Shown: positions 18,767-26,692, counted from the stretch's first letter. The stretch is DNA of 64,000 bases from Gammaproteobacteria bacterium (GCA_030832095.1 JAURJT010000049.1:61526-125525), one strand, 5' to 3'. Translations and numbers: made by a program. The notes: generated from the letters alone by a model not told the origin.

Positions 18767-19195
18767 ATGGCTGAAGCAGTCATCACGAAAGAAGAAATTA
18801 TGGCGGTGTTCCCAACCGTCCAAAAAACGATGGCCGACGCCCTCGGTTGCGATGTTGATGACATCAAGCTCGATGTGTCCCTGATTGAGGGACTTGACGC
18901 CGAATCGATTGACTTCCTTGACATGGTGTTTCGCCTTGAGCGCGCCTTTAAAATCAAGGTTCCGCGCGGCAAAATCATCGAAGACGTGCGCGGCGACATG
19001 GCTGTGGCCGATTTCGAACAAGGCGGTGTCGTGACAGACAAAGGTGTGGCGCGCTTGCGTGAGTATTTGTCTGAAATCGACGAGTCACGGTTTAAATTGC
19101 CAATGCGCGTAGATCATATCGCGCGTTTGTATACGCCCGAAACCTTCTGCAAGCTCGTGATTCGTGCGCAGCGCGCTTCACAAGCCGCTGGCTGA
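18767..19195 (+). CDS. Acyl carrier protein, long form with C-terminal extension
   Basis: This 142-residue acyl carrier protein is nearly twice the usual 78-80 residues. The phosphopantetheine attachment serine is S47 in 'GLDAESIDFLDMVF'. After the four-helix ACP region (to about residue 80) comes an extension containing 'LREYLSEIDESRF' and 'LYTPETFCKLVIR'. I recall similar extended ACPs from clusters making unusual or very long acyl chains. ATG 18767 has a GGAG site. It overlaps the dehydratase gene by one base (TGATG). It would carry the chain for all enzymes of the block and be activated by the AcpS domain encoded at 22650. Confidence 0.88.
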   Translation: MAEAVITKEEIMAVFPTVQKTMADALGCDVDDIKLDVSLIEGLDAESIDFLDMVFRLERAFKIKVPRGKIIEDVRGDMAVADFEQGGVVTDKGVARLREYLSEIDESRFKLPMRVDHIARLYTPETFCKLVIRAQRASQAAG

Positions 19196-20076
19196 TGGTC
19201 TTGAGTACGGCGCGGGCCATTTCGGCCGCGCCAACCGGTCGCTTTGCTGCATTTTCCTTTGTCGATCAGATCACTCAAATCCAAGGGGTGACCCGTGTGT
19301 GCGGCCGCTACACAATCCCGGCCAACATTGAGTATTTTCCTGCTAGCTTGATCGCTGAGGCTATCGGACAGCTCGCCGCCTGGGTGGGGATGTCGACGTT
19401 GGGCTTTAGTCATCGACCTGTCGCGGCGTTGGCGGGTGATACCAAGGTGTTTTCTCTTCCTAAACCAGGCGACACGCTAGAGCTCATCGTTGAGATCGAG
19501 TCCTGCGATGTCGAGTCTATTTTGTATCGTGGCCATGCCCTGGTAAACGGCAGCTTGGTGCTTGAGCTAGCGGATACGGTAGGTTCAATGCTAGACATTC
19601 ATGACTTTGACGACCCGGCCGCGTTGGCGGCTGACTTTGCTCAACTCAGCACAACTGGTCGTGCGGTGGGTGCGTTCACCGGCGTGCCGCGGCCCGACCT
19701 CACCGACATGTCGGTGTCAACGCCCGAGTATTTGCAAGCTCAGCTAGCCGTTCCCGCAGAGGCGGCTTTTTTTGAAGATCACTTTCCACGTCGTCCGGTG
19801 TTTCCAGCGACCTTGCTGCTCGATGCTCAGTTACAGCTAGCAGCGCGTGTTGTCGCTTCGGCCGCGGGCGGCACTGCAACTCGTCTGACACGCATTACCA
19901 ATGTGAAGGTGCGCGCTTTTACTGCACCGGGCGCGCTGTTGGTGCTGTCGGCTCAATTAGCGCCCCCTGGTCCAGACGACCTTGAGCCCTACATGGTCAA
20001 AGTGACCGCACAGGCTGACGGTAAAACAATCGCTGGTGCCAAGATGTATTTTGCCCCTGCTGGAGACATCGCATGA
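19195..20076 (+). CDS. Fused double-hotdog 3-hydroxyacyl-[ACP] dehydratase (FabZ/FabA-like)
   Basis: This 293-residue protein contains two hotdog-like halves. The second half has 'DHFPRRPVFPATLLLDAQ' (H196, D210) and matches the FabZ active-site pattern except that the catalytic Glu is Asp. The first half has 'EYFPASLIAEAIGQLAAW' with Y47 in place of His but a preserved Glu (E55). In FabZ dimers each site takes His from one subunit and Glu from the other. The fused protein may therefore keep one composite site, H196 with E55, and one dead site. It overlaps the ACP gene by 1 bp and the ketosynthase gene by 4 bp. Confidence 0.82.
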   Translation: MVLSTARAISAAPTGRFAAFSFVDQITQIQGVTRVCGRYTIPANIEYFPASLIAEAIGQLAAWVGMSTLGFSHRPVAALAGDTKVFSLPKPGDTLELIVEIESCDVESILYRGHALVNGSLVLELADTVGSMLDIHDFDDPAALAADFAQLSTTGRAVGAFTGVPRPDLTDMSVSTPEYLQAQLAVPAEAAFFEDHFPRRPVFPATLLLDAQLQLAARVVASAAGGTATRLTRITNVKVRAFTAPGALLVLSAQLAPPGPDDLEPYMVKVTAQADGKTIAGAKMYFAPAGDIA

Positions 20077-21386
20077 AAACAAGACGTCGCGTGGCGATTA
20101 CAGGAATCGGCTTGGTGACCCCAGCCGGTCTCGATGTTGCCTCAACTTGGGCCCGAATTAAAGCTGCGCGAAGCTGCGCCGGACCGATCACGATTTTTGA
20201 TGCCTCGGGGTTCTCGACTCGCATCGCGGCTGAGGTCAAAGGGTTTGATGATTTACCACCCATCGACGACCGTAAATTACTCAAGTATGCCAGTCGGGCG
20301 CATCGTTTTGCGCTGGCGGCGGCAGATCAAGCGATCGCTGATGCTGGCGTGCGCCCGACCTTACAAGACGCAGCACGTTGGGGTTGTGTCGTGGGCGCAG
20401 GCATGATGACCGTAGCGCATGAAGAGCTTGCAGCTGTGCAGCGCACTGCGGCACCTGATGGTGAGTTCGTTGCAAGTGCGATACTCGCTGAGCCGGTTGC
20501 GAATGATGTGATGGCTTTTAGTCGAAGTTTGTCCACTGCGGGCATCTCACTCTTATTGCGCCGTTTCGGCATACGCGGTTACTCGTCAACGGTGCACACC
20601 GCGTGTGCCTCGGGTGGCCAGGCGATTGGCACCGCGATGCGGCTGATTCGACGTGGCTTGGCCGATCGGGTGTTGACAGGTGGCTTTGATTCGATGATTT
20701 CGCCGGTTGGTTTGTCGGGCTTTTGTCTGCTGTCAGCCGTGTCACCCGACAATGATCATCCCGAGCGCGCCAGTCGTCCGTTTGATTTAACTCGCAATGG
20801 TTTCGTGCTAGGAGAGGGCGCCGGATTTTTAGTGCTCGAAGAATGGACCTCTGCCGTGCAGCGCGGTGCAACGATTTACGCTGAACTCGCCGGCGACGGC
20901 AATTCCCTGTCTTCCTATCGCATTACTGATTCGCACCCCTCGGGCGATGGCCCGATTCAATCGATGCGTCGGGCGATTGCAGATGCAGGTGCACAGAACG
21001 CCGATATCGATTATTTGAACGCGCACGGAACGTCAACACCCATGAATGATCGCAGCGAGTGTGCTGCAGTCAAAGAGGTGTTTGCAGGTCGAGTCAACGC
21101 GGTGGGGGTTAGCTCAACCAAAAGCGTGACGGGTCATTTGATTGCTGCTGCTGGCGCGGTCGAGGCGGGCTTGTGCGCGTTAGCGATTCGCGATAGTTTG
21201 ATGCCGCCTAATGCGAATTTGCAACAGCTCGACCCCGATTGCGATGTCAATATTGTTCGTGAGCAACCGCGCGCGCAGCGCATCGGGATGGCACTTTCGA
21301 ACTCGCTAGGGTTCGGGGGCAGCAATAGTTGTCTGGCGTTTCGACACCCCGAAGATACCGCGGCGCTCGTGGCTTCAGGACGGTAA
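20073..21386 (+). CDS. Beta-ketoacyl-[ACP] synthase, FabF-like, catalytically complete
   Basis: This 437-residue condensing enzyme elongates the acyl chain by two carbons from malonyl-ACP. The Cys-His-His triad is intact: C178 in 'VHTACASGG', H318 in 'NAHGTSTP', and H355 in 'KSVTGHLIAAAG'. ATG 20073 overlaps the dehydratase stop (ATGA). The next gene encodes a homologue lacking the catalytic Cys, so the two probably form a ketosynthase/chain-length-factor heterodimer. Confidence 0.9.
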   Translation: MKTRRRVAITGIGLVTPAGLDVASTWARIKAARSCAGPITIFDASGFSTRIAAEVKGFDDLPPIDDRKLLKYASRAHRFALAAADQAIADAGVRPTLQDAARWGCVVGAGMMTVAHEELAAVQRTAAPDGEFVASAILAEPVANDVMAFSRSLSTAGISLLLRRFGIRGYSSTVHTACASGGQAIGTAMRLIRRGLADRVLTGGFDSMISPVGLSGFCLLSAVSPDNDHPERASRPFDLTRNGFVLGEGAGFLVLEEWTSAVQRGATIYAELAGDGNSLSSYRITDSHPSGDGPIQSMRRAIADAGAQNADIDYLNAHGTSTPMNDRSECAAVKEVFAGRVNAVGVSSTKSVTGHLIAAAGAVEAGLCALAIRDSLMPPNANLQQLDPDCDVNIVREQPRAQRIGMALSNSLGFGGSNSCLAFRHPEDTAALVASGR

Positions 21387-21391
21387 ACGCG

Positions 21392-22663
21392 ATGAGCCGA
21401 ATTGTCATTACCGGAACAGGCGCGATTTGCGGTGCGGGCACAGATCCGGCCAGCATTGTTGACACCTTGTTGGCGGGGCGCTCAGCGTTGGCGCCCATTG
21501 CCAGTTTTAATGCCGAGCCCTTTCGAGGTGGTCTGGCGGCTGAAGTGCCCGACTACAACGGTGGCAAGTTGCTGGGTGACCGCAAACTACTCAAACTGGT
21601 ACGTCGCTCAGATGTATTTGGTATTTATGCCGGTACCCAAGCCATTGAGCAGGCCGGTCTGCCTGCTTGGCGGGCGACGCTGACTGAAGTCGAGGCGGCA
21701 CACTACGCAGATCAAACCGGTTGTTATGTGGGCTCTGGCGGCGGTGCCTTCGAGGTCAGTTACGACTTTTTTCCGCTGATGGCCGAGACGAAAGCTGATT
21801 TGAATGGCTTCGGTCGTGAGTTACCTAATATGGTCAACCCGATGTGGTTGCTCAAGTCGCTGCCTAATAATGTGTTGTGCCATATCAGTATTCGTCATCA
21901 ACTAAAGGGTCCAAACGGGTGTATCACGAATCACACCTCAAGTGGGCTCTTGTCGGTGATCGAAAGCGCCTGGGCACTGCGTGAAGGTGATGCTGAGCGT
22001 GTTGTGGCCGTGGGTCATGATGCCCCGATTGAGCCGCAAACCTTGTTGTATCTGGATCGTGTCGGTTTGATTGGCAAAGATAGCTTGCGACCTTTTGATC
22101 AGCGGCATGATGGTTGTTTGCTGGGCGAGGGCGCGGCGTCGTTCGTGCTTGAAACCGAAGCCTCCGCGCAAGCACGTGGCGCAACCATTTTGGGTGAGTA
22201 CCTTGGCGGTGGCGATGCCTCTGAAGGTGAGGGTTTATTCTGTATTCGCGCTGACGGTGATGGCTTGAGTCGTGCCATTGAACTAGCCTTAGCAGACGCA
22301 CAACTTACGCCAGCTGATGTTGGTATGGTTGTGGCGCATGGCAACGGGACGCAAGAATCAGATGCCTCAGAGGCAGCGGCCCTGCTTCGCGTGTTTGGGA
22401 CTGAGATGCCCCCCGTGACGGGCTTTAAATGGTCAGTGGGTCACTTGTTTTCTTCAGCGGGGTTGCTCGATGCGGCGGTGGGATTAGAGGCTTGTCGACG
22501 TAACGTGGTGCCGGGTATCGCGACCCTTGAAACACTCGCTGACTCTTGCGCAGGTTTAAATGTGTCTAAGCAAACACGTGTACCACGCAGCAATGTAGTG
22601 CTCGTGTTGTGTCGTGGCTTTGCCGGTACCAACGCGGCGTTGTTGCTACGTGCAATCGCCTAA
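21392..22663 (+). CDS. Ketosynthase homologue without catalytic Cys (chain-length-factor-like)
   Basis: This 423-residue protein has the thiolase fold of FabF-type synthases. At the nucleophile position the sequence is 'CITNHTSSGLLSVIE', aligning T182 with the catalytic Cys of 'TACASG'. The histidine motifs remain ('VAHGNGTQESDASE', 'SVGHLFSSAG'). This matches chain-length-factor subunits, which partner an active ketosynthase and set product length. It starts 5 bp after the active synthase gene. The N-terminal 'SRIVITGTGAICGAG' is normal for the family. Loss of the Cys is seen directly; the role is inferred. Confidence 0.83.
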   Translation: MSRIVITGTGAICGAGTDPASIVDTLLAGRSALAPIASFNAEPFRGGLAAEVPDYNGGKLLGDRKLLKLVRRSDVFGIYAGTQAIEQAGLPAWRATLTEVEAAHYADQTGCYVGSGGGAFEVSYDFFPLMAETKADLNGFGRELPNMVNPMWLLKSLPNNVLCHISIRHQLKGPNGCITNHTSSGLLSVIESAWALREGDAERVVAVGHDAPIEPQTLLYLDRVGLIGKDSLRPFDQRHDGCLLGEGAASFVLETEASAQARGATILGEYLGGGDASEGEGLFCIRADGDGLSRAIELALADAQLTPADVGMVVAHGNGTQESDASEAAALLRVFGTEMPPVTGFKWSVGHLFSSAGLLDAAVGLEACRRNVVPGIATLETLADSCAGLNVSKQTRVPRSNVVLVLCRGFAGTNAALLLRAIA

Positions 22664-23903
22664 CTTGACGCAAGCGACGGCTCAGTCCAAGCCACTGCCT
22701 GATGGCTGTGCGGTTGATACAGTCGATATCTCTCGTATTGCCCGTTTAGTCGAGGCGATGCCCGACGAGCTTGAAAAATTGTTCTCGGTGCAAGAAATCA
22801 CTGATGCGGGCGAGGGTGCCGGTCGTATTGCGAGTCTGGCTGCGCGCTTTGCTGCCAAAGAAGCGTGTTTGAAATTGTTTCCTCGAGAGACGGCGCTCAA
22901 TACGATCACTGCAATGGATTTTTCGGTGGTGCGCGACGCCTACGGGGCGCCACAGGTGGCGGTGAGCCATGCTGCTGAAATCGTAATGGGCAGGCACTTA
23001 GTCGCTGAGATCAAATTGTCGTTAACGCACACACCGTTGTCTGCCACTGCCGTGGCTCTGCGGGTGCCTAAAGTCATTGAGCCAAGCCGCGCGGGGCGTT
23101 TTGCGTACCGCTGGTTGCCGTACCGCAGGTCAGTGATTTTAGAAAACCTCAAGCGCGTGTATGGCGCCCAAGTCAGCCAACAGCAAATCACGTTGTTGGC
23201 GCAGGCACATTATGGGCACTTACTGACGCTATTAAAAGAATTATTTCAATTTCGATTTTTGTCCATACAGCAAAAAAAAGATGTCGTGAAAGTCGAAGAT
23301 GTATCTATCATGTGGGACGCGTATGCCGGAGGCAAAGGGGTCTTGATTTTGACGGGCCACTTCGGCAACTTTGAGGTGTCTACAGTTGCTGGAATCGAGC
23401 ATTTTCCGCAAGTGAAGGGACATATTCATTTTTTGCGAAGGCCGATCAAACCCAAATGGCTGAGCGATTTACTGACGAATCGCTTTAAAAAAGCAGGTTT
23501 TGGCGTGGTGGGGCGCCGTGGCTCTCTTGAAGAGATTGTTGAGACGCTTGAGCGAGGCGATGTCATCGTTTTTCCGTTTGATCAATATGCCAGACGGCCA
23601 GAAGGCATAGAGGTCGAGCTTTTTGGCCACGCTGCTGGCACCTATAAAAGCATGGCCCTCATCGCTTTGGCGACTGGTGCGCCAGTGGTGCCAGCGGCTT
23701 CATGGCGCGAACCCGACGGCACGCACGTGTTACGGTTTTTACCCCCACTCACACCGATCGTAGATAACGATGTCGGTGCTGAAATCACGCGCAACACGCG
23801 TGCGTTCAATCAGGCTCTTGAGTTGGTAATTGTGAGGCACCCTGAGCAATGGTGGTGGATGCACCGTCGCTGGAAAAATCAACCCAAGGCCGATCATAAG
23901 TAA
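22650..23903 (+). CDS. Fusion of AcpS-type phosphopantetheinyl transferase and LpxL/HtrB-type lipid acyltransferase
   Basis: This is a protein of about 417 residues with two recognisable parts. The N-terminal 140 residues look like AcpS: 'VDTVDISRIARL' with the metal Asp (D26), 'RFAAKEACLKLF' (E71), and 'LSLTHTPLSATAVAL' at the end. The remainder is an LpxL/LpxM-type acyltransferase with 'GHFGNFE' (H237-x4-E242) and the C-terminal 'HPEQWWWMHRRWK'. The N-terminal membrane anchor usual in LpxL is replaced by the AcpS part. The start is uncertain: GTG 22650 overlaps the upstream gene by 14 bp, TTG 22665 or GTG 22614 are alternatives, and no ATG lies before the AcpS motif. The protein could charge the ACP and pass the finished acyl chain to a lipid. 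Confidence 0.8.
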   Translation: MQSPNLTQATAQSKPLPDGCAVDTVDISRIARLVEAMPDELEKLFSVQEITDAGEGAGRIASLAARFAAKEACLKLFPRETALNTITAMDFSVVRDAYGAPQVAVSHAAEIVMGRHLVAEIKLSLTHTPLSATAVALRVPKVIEPSRAGRFAYRWLPYRRSVILENLKRVYGAQVSQQQITLLAQAHYGHLLTLLKELFQFRFLSIQQKKDVVKVEDVSIMWDAYAGGKGVLILTGHFGNFEVSTVAGIEHFPQVKGHIHFLRRPIKPKWLSDLLTNRFKKAGFGVVGRRGSLEEIVETLERGDVIVFPFDQYARRPEGIEVELFGHAAGTYKSMALIALATGAPVVPAASWREPDGTHVLRFLPPLTPIVDNDVGAEITRNTRAFNQALELVIVRHPEQWWWMHRRWKNQPKADHK

Positions 23904-23966
23904 GCGGTTGAGTGGGTACGGCCTCGTTTAAACATTTGCTGACTTGGCAGTGCTTTGACCTAGCGG

Positions 23967-23995
23967 CGACTACGCTCAGCATGTTTGCGTAGTCG
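23967..23995. terminator. Hairpin between the fatty-acid block and the convergent lipoprotein gene
   Basis: A perfect 9-bp stem, CGACTACGC with GCGTAGTCG, closes an 11-base loop. There is no T-tract, so it may be a weak or Rho-assisted end signal between two convergent genes. Confidence 0.4.
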
Positions 23996-24015
23996 ACCCC
24001 TCAGGCCCTGAGTGC

Positions 24016-24252
24016 TTAGTTAGACTTTGCGTTTTCGTGTTTGTCATAAACATAAGTGCCGATGGCACCAATGGCGGCTCCGCCTAAGGCGCCCCAAATG
24101 GGGTTGCCATCGGCGATCAGTGCAATGCCCGCACCTGCAGCGGCGCCAATCGCACCCGCTGAGAGCGTACGTTGTTGAGTGTTGCTCATGTTAGAACAGC
24201 CACCAAGCGTGAGTGCTGCGCAAACCGGTAAAACCAATAAGATTTTTTTCAT
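24016..24252 (-). CDS. Small glycine-zipper lipoprotein
   Basis: This protein of about 78 residues has a lipoprotein signal peptide (lipobox 'TLGGC'). It is followed by two Gly/Ala-rich hydrophobic stretches ('GAIGAAAGAGIALIADG' and 'WGALGGAAIGAIGTYVYD') that form a glycine-zipper membrane motif. Such proteins anchor in the outer membrane and often respond to envelope stress. Two consecutive ATG codons and a TTG are possible starts. The second ATG (24252) has the best spacing from the AAGGA site. Confidence 0.82.
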   Translation of the reverse strand: MKKILLVLPVCAALTLGGCSNMSNTQQRTLSAGAIGAAAGAGIALIADGNPIWGALGGAAIGAIGTYVYDKHENAKSN

Positions 24253-24308
24253 CATCAATCCTTAAAACGTAACGAAGTCAGACGTTGTGTACAAAGCTAT
24301 ATATCTCT

Positions 24309-24671
24309 TTAGCGTTTGCAGGGAAACGTCTCGCCCAAATAGCGCAAAATCGTGTCTGAGGCTGAGGCCTGCTTGAACTGTGGATGTGCGGCTGACCACT
24401 TGATAAAGTTATCAATGTGTTGTTGGCGTGTCAGGGTAGAGGTTTGCGCGCAGACAAAGGCAGGGGCCTTTTGCGGGTGACGCGTCACGAGGTAGGTTTC
24501 GTAGACACCTTGGCTGTAGCCGTGGCAAAAGTTTTGAGCGGCTGCGTCTGCTGTGCTCGCACACAGGCCGACAAATTTTTCAGTAGTTGTGGTGGCAGCC
24601 GGGGCTTGTTGCGCCGAGGCGGTTGCACTGGCGAGAGCCAGGCAAAGCAGTGCAATGTGTTTTTTCATCAT
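24309..24671 (-). CDS. Secreted Rap1a/Tai-like small protein
   Basis: This 120-residue protein has a signal peptide cleaved near 'ATASAQQ' (about residue 21). The mature part shows the Rap1a/Tai pattern: 'LCASTADAAAQNFCHGYSQG' early, then a Cys, a helix with 'HIDNFIKWSAAHPQ', and a C-terminal 'YLGETFPC'. Four cysteines could make two disulfides. Some family members are immunity proteins against type VI effectors; most are of unknown function and no effector gene is nearby. ATG 24671 has a GGA site. Confidence 0.65.
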   Translation of the reverse strand: MMKKHIALLCLALASATASAQQAPAATTTTEKFVGLCASTADAAAQNFCHGYSQGVYETYLVTRHPQKAPAFVCAQTSTLTRQQHIDNFIKWSAAHPQFKQASASDTILRYLGETFPCKR

Positions 24672-24797
24672 GATTTCCGTGAAGCTTCGCCGTTTTGGGA
24701 GAAGGGATAAGGGCTCAATGGTATTGCAATCGCGGTCATTCGAGTCGATTCAGGCCTTGAGACTAGGTTGCTAAATCACTCAATTGAATCATAACTT

Positions 24798-24826
24798 GGA
24801 AGTACAATCCGGTAACTTCCTTTTTT
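24798..24826 (+). promoter_or_regulatory. Hairpin with T-run in the leader of the SlyB-like gene
   Basis: GGAAGT pairs with ACTTCC across an 11-base gap (8 bp if a bulge is allowed) and is followed by six T's, ending 14 bp before the ATG at 24841. It looks like an intrinsic terminator placed in a 5' leader, but could be chance. Confidence 0.3.
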
Positions 24827-24840
24827 AATCGAGATCCTCA

Positions 24841-25278
24841 ATGTTTAAAAGAATTGTCGCTGGCTCAGTCACTATTTTATTCACTTTAGGTTTAACTGCT
24901 TGTGCGCCAACAACGCCATCCGCTCCGCTCGAAATTCGCTCTGGCGTGATCCAACAAATTACGGCAACGCAAATTGCGAATAATCACGAAACTGGCGTGG
25001 GGGCTGTGATTGGTGCGTTGGGCGGTTTGGGGGTTGGGGCGCTGATTGGCTCAGGTACGGGTAAAGCTGTCGCCATGGTTCTCGGTGCGGTGGGCGGTGC
25101 TGTGGGTGGTAATGAAATTCAAAAACATTACGACAAGCCGATTGCGGGTCAACAGATTTTTGTTCGTACCAGTAGCGGTGTGTTAGTGACCGTCACGCAG
25201 CCGACCGGCAACTTTCGCGTAGGCCAAAAAGTTTATATCGAAGGTGCTGGCACTGACGCCCGTGTTGTGGCTCAGTAA
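24841..25278 (+). CDS. SlyB-like outer-membrane lipoprotein with glycine-zipper domain
   Basis: This 145-residue protein has a lipoprotein signal peptide with lipobox 'GLTAC' near residue 20. A central glycine-zipper segment ('GVGAVIGALGGLGVGALIG' and 'GAVGGAVGGNEIQKHY') follows, then a small C-terminal beta-rich region. This arrangement is that of SlyB/PcpY family proteins, which stabilise the outer membrane. A strong terminator follows. The hairpin at 24798-24826 lies in its leader. Confidence 0.87.
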   Translation: MFKRIVAGSVTILFTLGLTACAPTTPSAPLEIRSGVIQQITATQIANNHETGVGAVIGALGGLGVGALIGSGTGKAVAMVLGAVGGAVGGNEIQKHYDKPIAGQQIFVRTSSGVLVTVTQPTGNFRVGQKVYIEGAGTDARVVAQ

Positions 25279-25288
25279 GGGTTGAGGC

Positions 25289-25320
25289 AAAAAAAACCGC
25301 TGCAATGCAGCGGTTTTTTT
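25289..25320. terminator. Bidirectional intrinsic terminator
   Basis: Stem CCGCTGC / GCAGCGG with an A-run before and T-run after lies between the SlyB-like gene and the convergent HiPIP gene. It is a classic two-way terminator. Confidence 0.92.
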
Positions 25321-25332
25321 ATTGGTAGTCGC

Positions 25333-25635
25333 TTAAGCTTTTTTGACCCAAGCGTTACACCATGCTGGCGCGGCAACAAGTTTGCCGGGGAAGATGGCAC
25401 AGGTGCCGGCTTCGGGTGATTTGCTAACGTACAGCTGGCAGTTGCCGCAAATTTGGCCATCAACGTACTTCGGAAACTTGGCCTTATCGACTTGAGTGGC
25501 GACTGCTTTGTAGCCTAGCGCAACCGCTTGAGGTTCGGCTTCGCCGATCAGTGCTTGCGCGTTGGCTTGTTGTGCAAGAGGCAAGGTGGCCAGACCGGCC
25601 GAGTACATCATGAATTGGCGACGTGAGGTTGTCAT
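25333..25635 (-). CDS. High-potential iron-sulfur protein (HiPIP)
   Basis: This 100-residue exported electron carrier has a Tat-type leader, 'SRRQFMMYSAGLATLPL' (residues 4-20). Its [4Fe-4S] ligands are C63, C66, C79 and C93, spaced C-x2-C-x12-C-x13-C as in HiPIPs. It would shuttle electrons in the periplasm between membrane complexes and terminal oxidases or reductases. ATG 25635 has an AGGA site. It is monocistronic. Confidence 0.93.
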   Translation of the reverse strand: MTTSRRQFMMYSAGLATLPLAQQANAQALIGEAEPQAVALGYKAVATQVDKAKFPKYVDGQICGNCQLYVSKSPEAGTCAIFPGKLVAAPAWCNAWVKKA

Positions 25636-25822
25636 ATCTGTATCCTGAGAATAAAAGTGCTTTGTGAGCGAAACAACGTACAACTTGAATCAAACAACTG
25701 ATGCGAAATTTGAGTGTTCAGCGAAATCCTATACATGGATCAATCATTGAACCCTGAATCATTTTATCGCTTTCAACGTTTGCGTGTTGCGAGAGCAGTG
25801 TGGTTAATTTGGCGAAACTTGG

Positions 25823-26692
25823 TTAATCAGCATGACGCTTGTCGAATTCCCAAACATCTTCAAAGCCCATGAGTTTGGTCAGCTCAGTAAAGTCGTACAA
25901 CTCAACGGTGTTGCCTGTTGATGAACCCGTACTTTTAAAATGTTGGTAAACCTGAGTCATGGCCCGAACGCCTGCTAACAGCGCTGTCACCGGAAATATC
26001 GCCAACTTAAAACCTAGCCCCTCAAGGTCAGCCTTGCTTAAAACGGGTGTGCGACCTTTTTCAACCATATTCGCCAGCAACGGCAAATCAAATGACGCAC
26101 CGATCTTGCGCATTTCTTCTTCGGTTTCGGGTGATTCAACAAACAAAATGTCTGCCCCGGCTTTGGCATAGGCCTCAGCGCGTCGCAGTGCCTCATCCAA
26201 CCCAAGCGTGGTGCGCGAATCAGTGCGCGCAATAATCAAAAAGTCTTTTGACTGACGGGCTTCGGCAGCAACTTTGATTTTTTTGACCATATCCGCCATC
26301 GGGATCACGCGCCGGCCGGGCGTATGGCCACACTTTTTAGGAAATTCTTGGTCTTCGAGTTGAATCGCCGATGCGCCGGCAAGTTCGTAGCCTTGCACGG
26401 TGTGGCGTACGTTTAACAAGCCGCCGTAGCCGGTGTCGCCATCGGCGATTAAGGGTGTTCGCGCCATTTTTGCCATCGCTCCGACTCGGCCGACCATATC
26501 GCTATAGGTCGCGAGGCCGGCATCGGGTAAGCCCAGATGCGAAGCCACGGCACCAAAGCCGGTCATGTACAGGGCATCAAAGCCAAAGCTGTCTGCCAGT
26601 CGCAGTGACACCATATCGTAGACGCCGGGTGCGGTCACTAGCCCAGGTTGTTTCAGACGTTCGTGCAGCGTTGCAGGTTTAGAGTTTGCCAT
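25823..26692 (-). CDS. Isocitrate lyase/PEP mutase family enzyme (oxaloacetate decarboxylase or methylisocitrate lyase-like)
   Basis: This 289-residue TIM-barrel enzyme acts on 2-oxo or 2-hydroxy acids. Key motifs are 'LIADGDTGYGG' (81-91, metal-binding aspartates) and 'PKKCGHTPGRRV' (118-129) with the catalytic-loop C121. The family includes methylisocitrate lyase, PEP mutase and oxaloacetate decarboxylase, which cannot be separated here. No prp genes are adjacent. ATG 26692 has a GAGG site 10 bases upstream; an in-frame TTG at 26707 is less likely. Confidence 0.85.
   Translation of the reverse strand: MANSKPATLHERLKQPGLVTAPGVYDMVSLRLADSFGFDALYMTGFGAVASHLGLPDAGLATYSDMVGRVGAMAKMARTPLIADGDTGYGGLLNVRHTVQGYELAGASAIQLEDQEFPKKCGHTPGRRVIPMADMVKKIKVAAEARQSKDFLIIARTDSRTTLGLDEALRRAEAYAKAGADILFVESPETEEEMRKIGASFDLPLLANMVEKGRTPVLSKADLEGLGFKLAIFPVTALLAGVRAMTQVYQHFKSTGSSTGNTVELYDFTELTKLMGFEDVWEFDKRHAD

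Noticed and set aside
17146..23903. Aryl polyene, flexirubin or PUFA synthase cluster
   Set aside because: No aromatic ammonia-lyase, aryl-AMP ligase, glycosyltransferase or exporter genes, and the proteins are discrete type II enzymes rather than megasynthases. A lipid-directed fatty-acid system fits better, although the KS/chain-length-factor pair is shared with aryl polyene systems.
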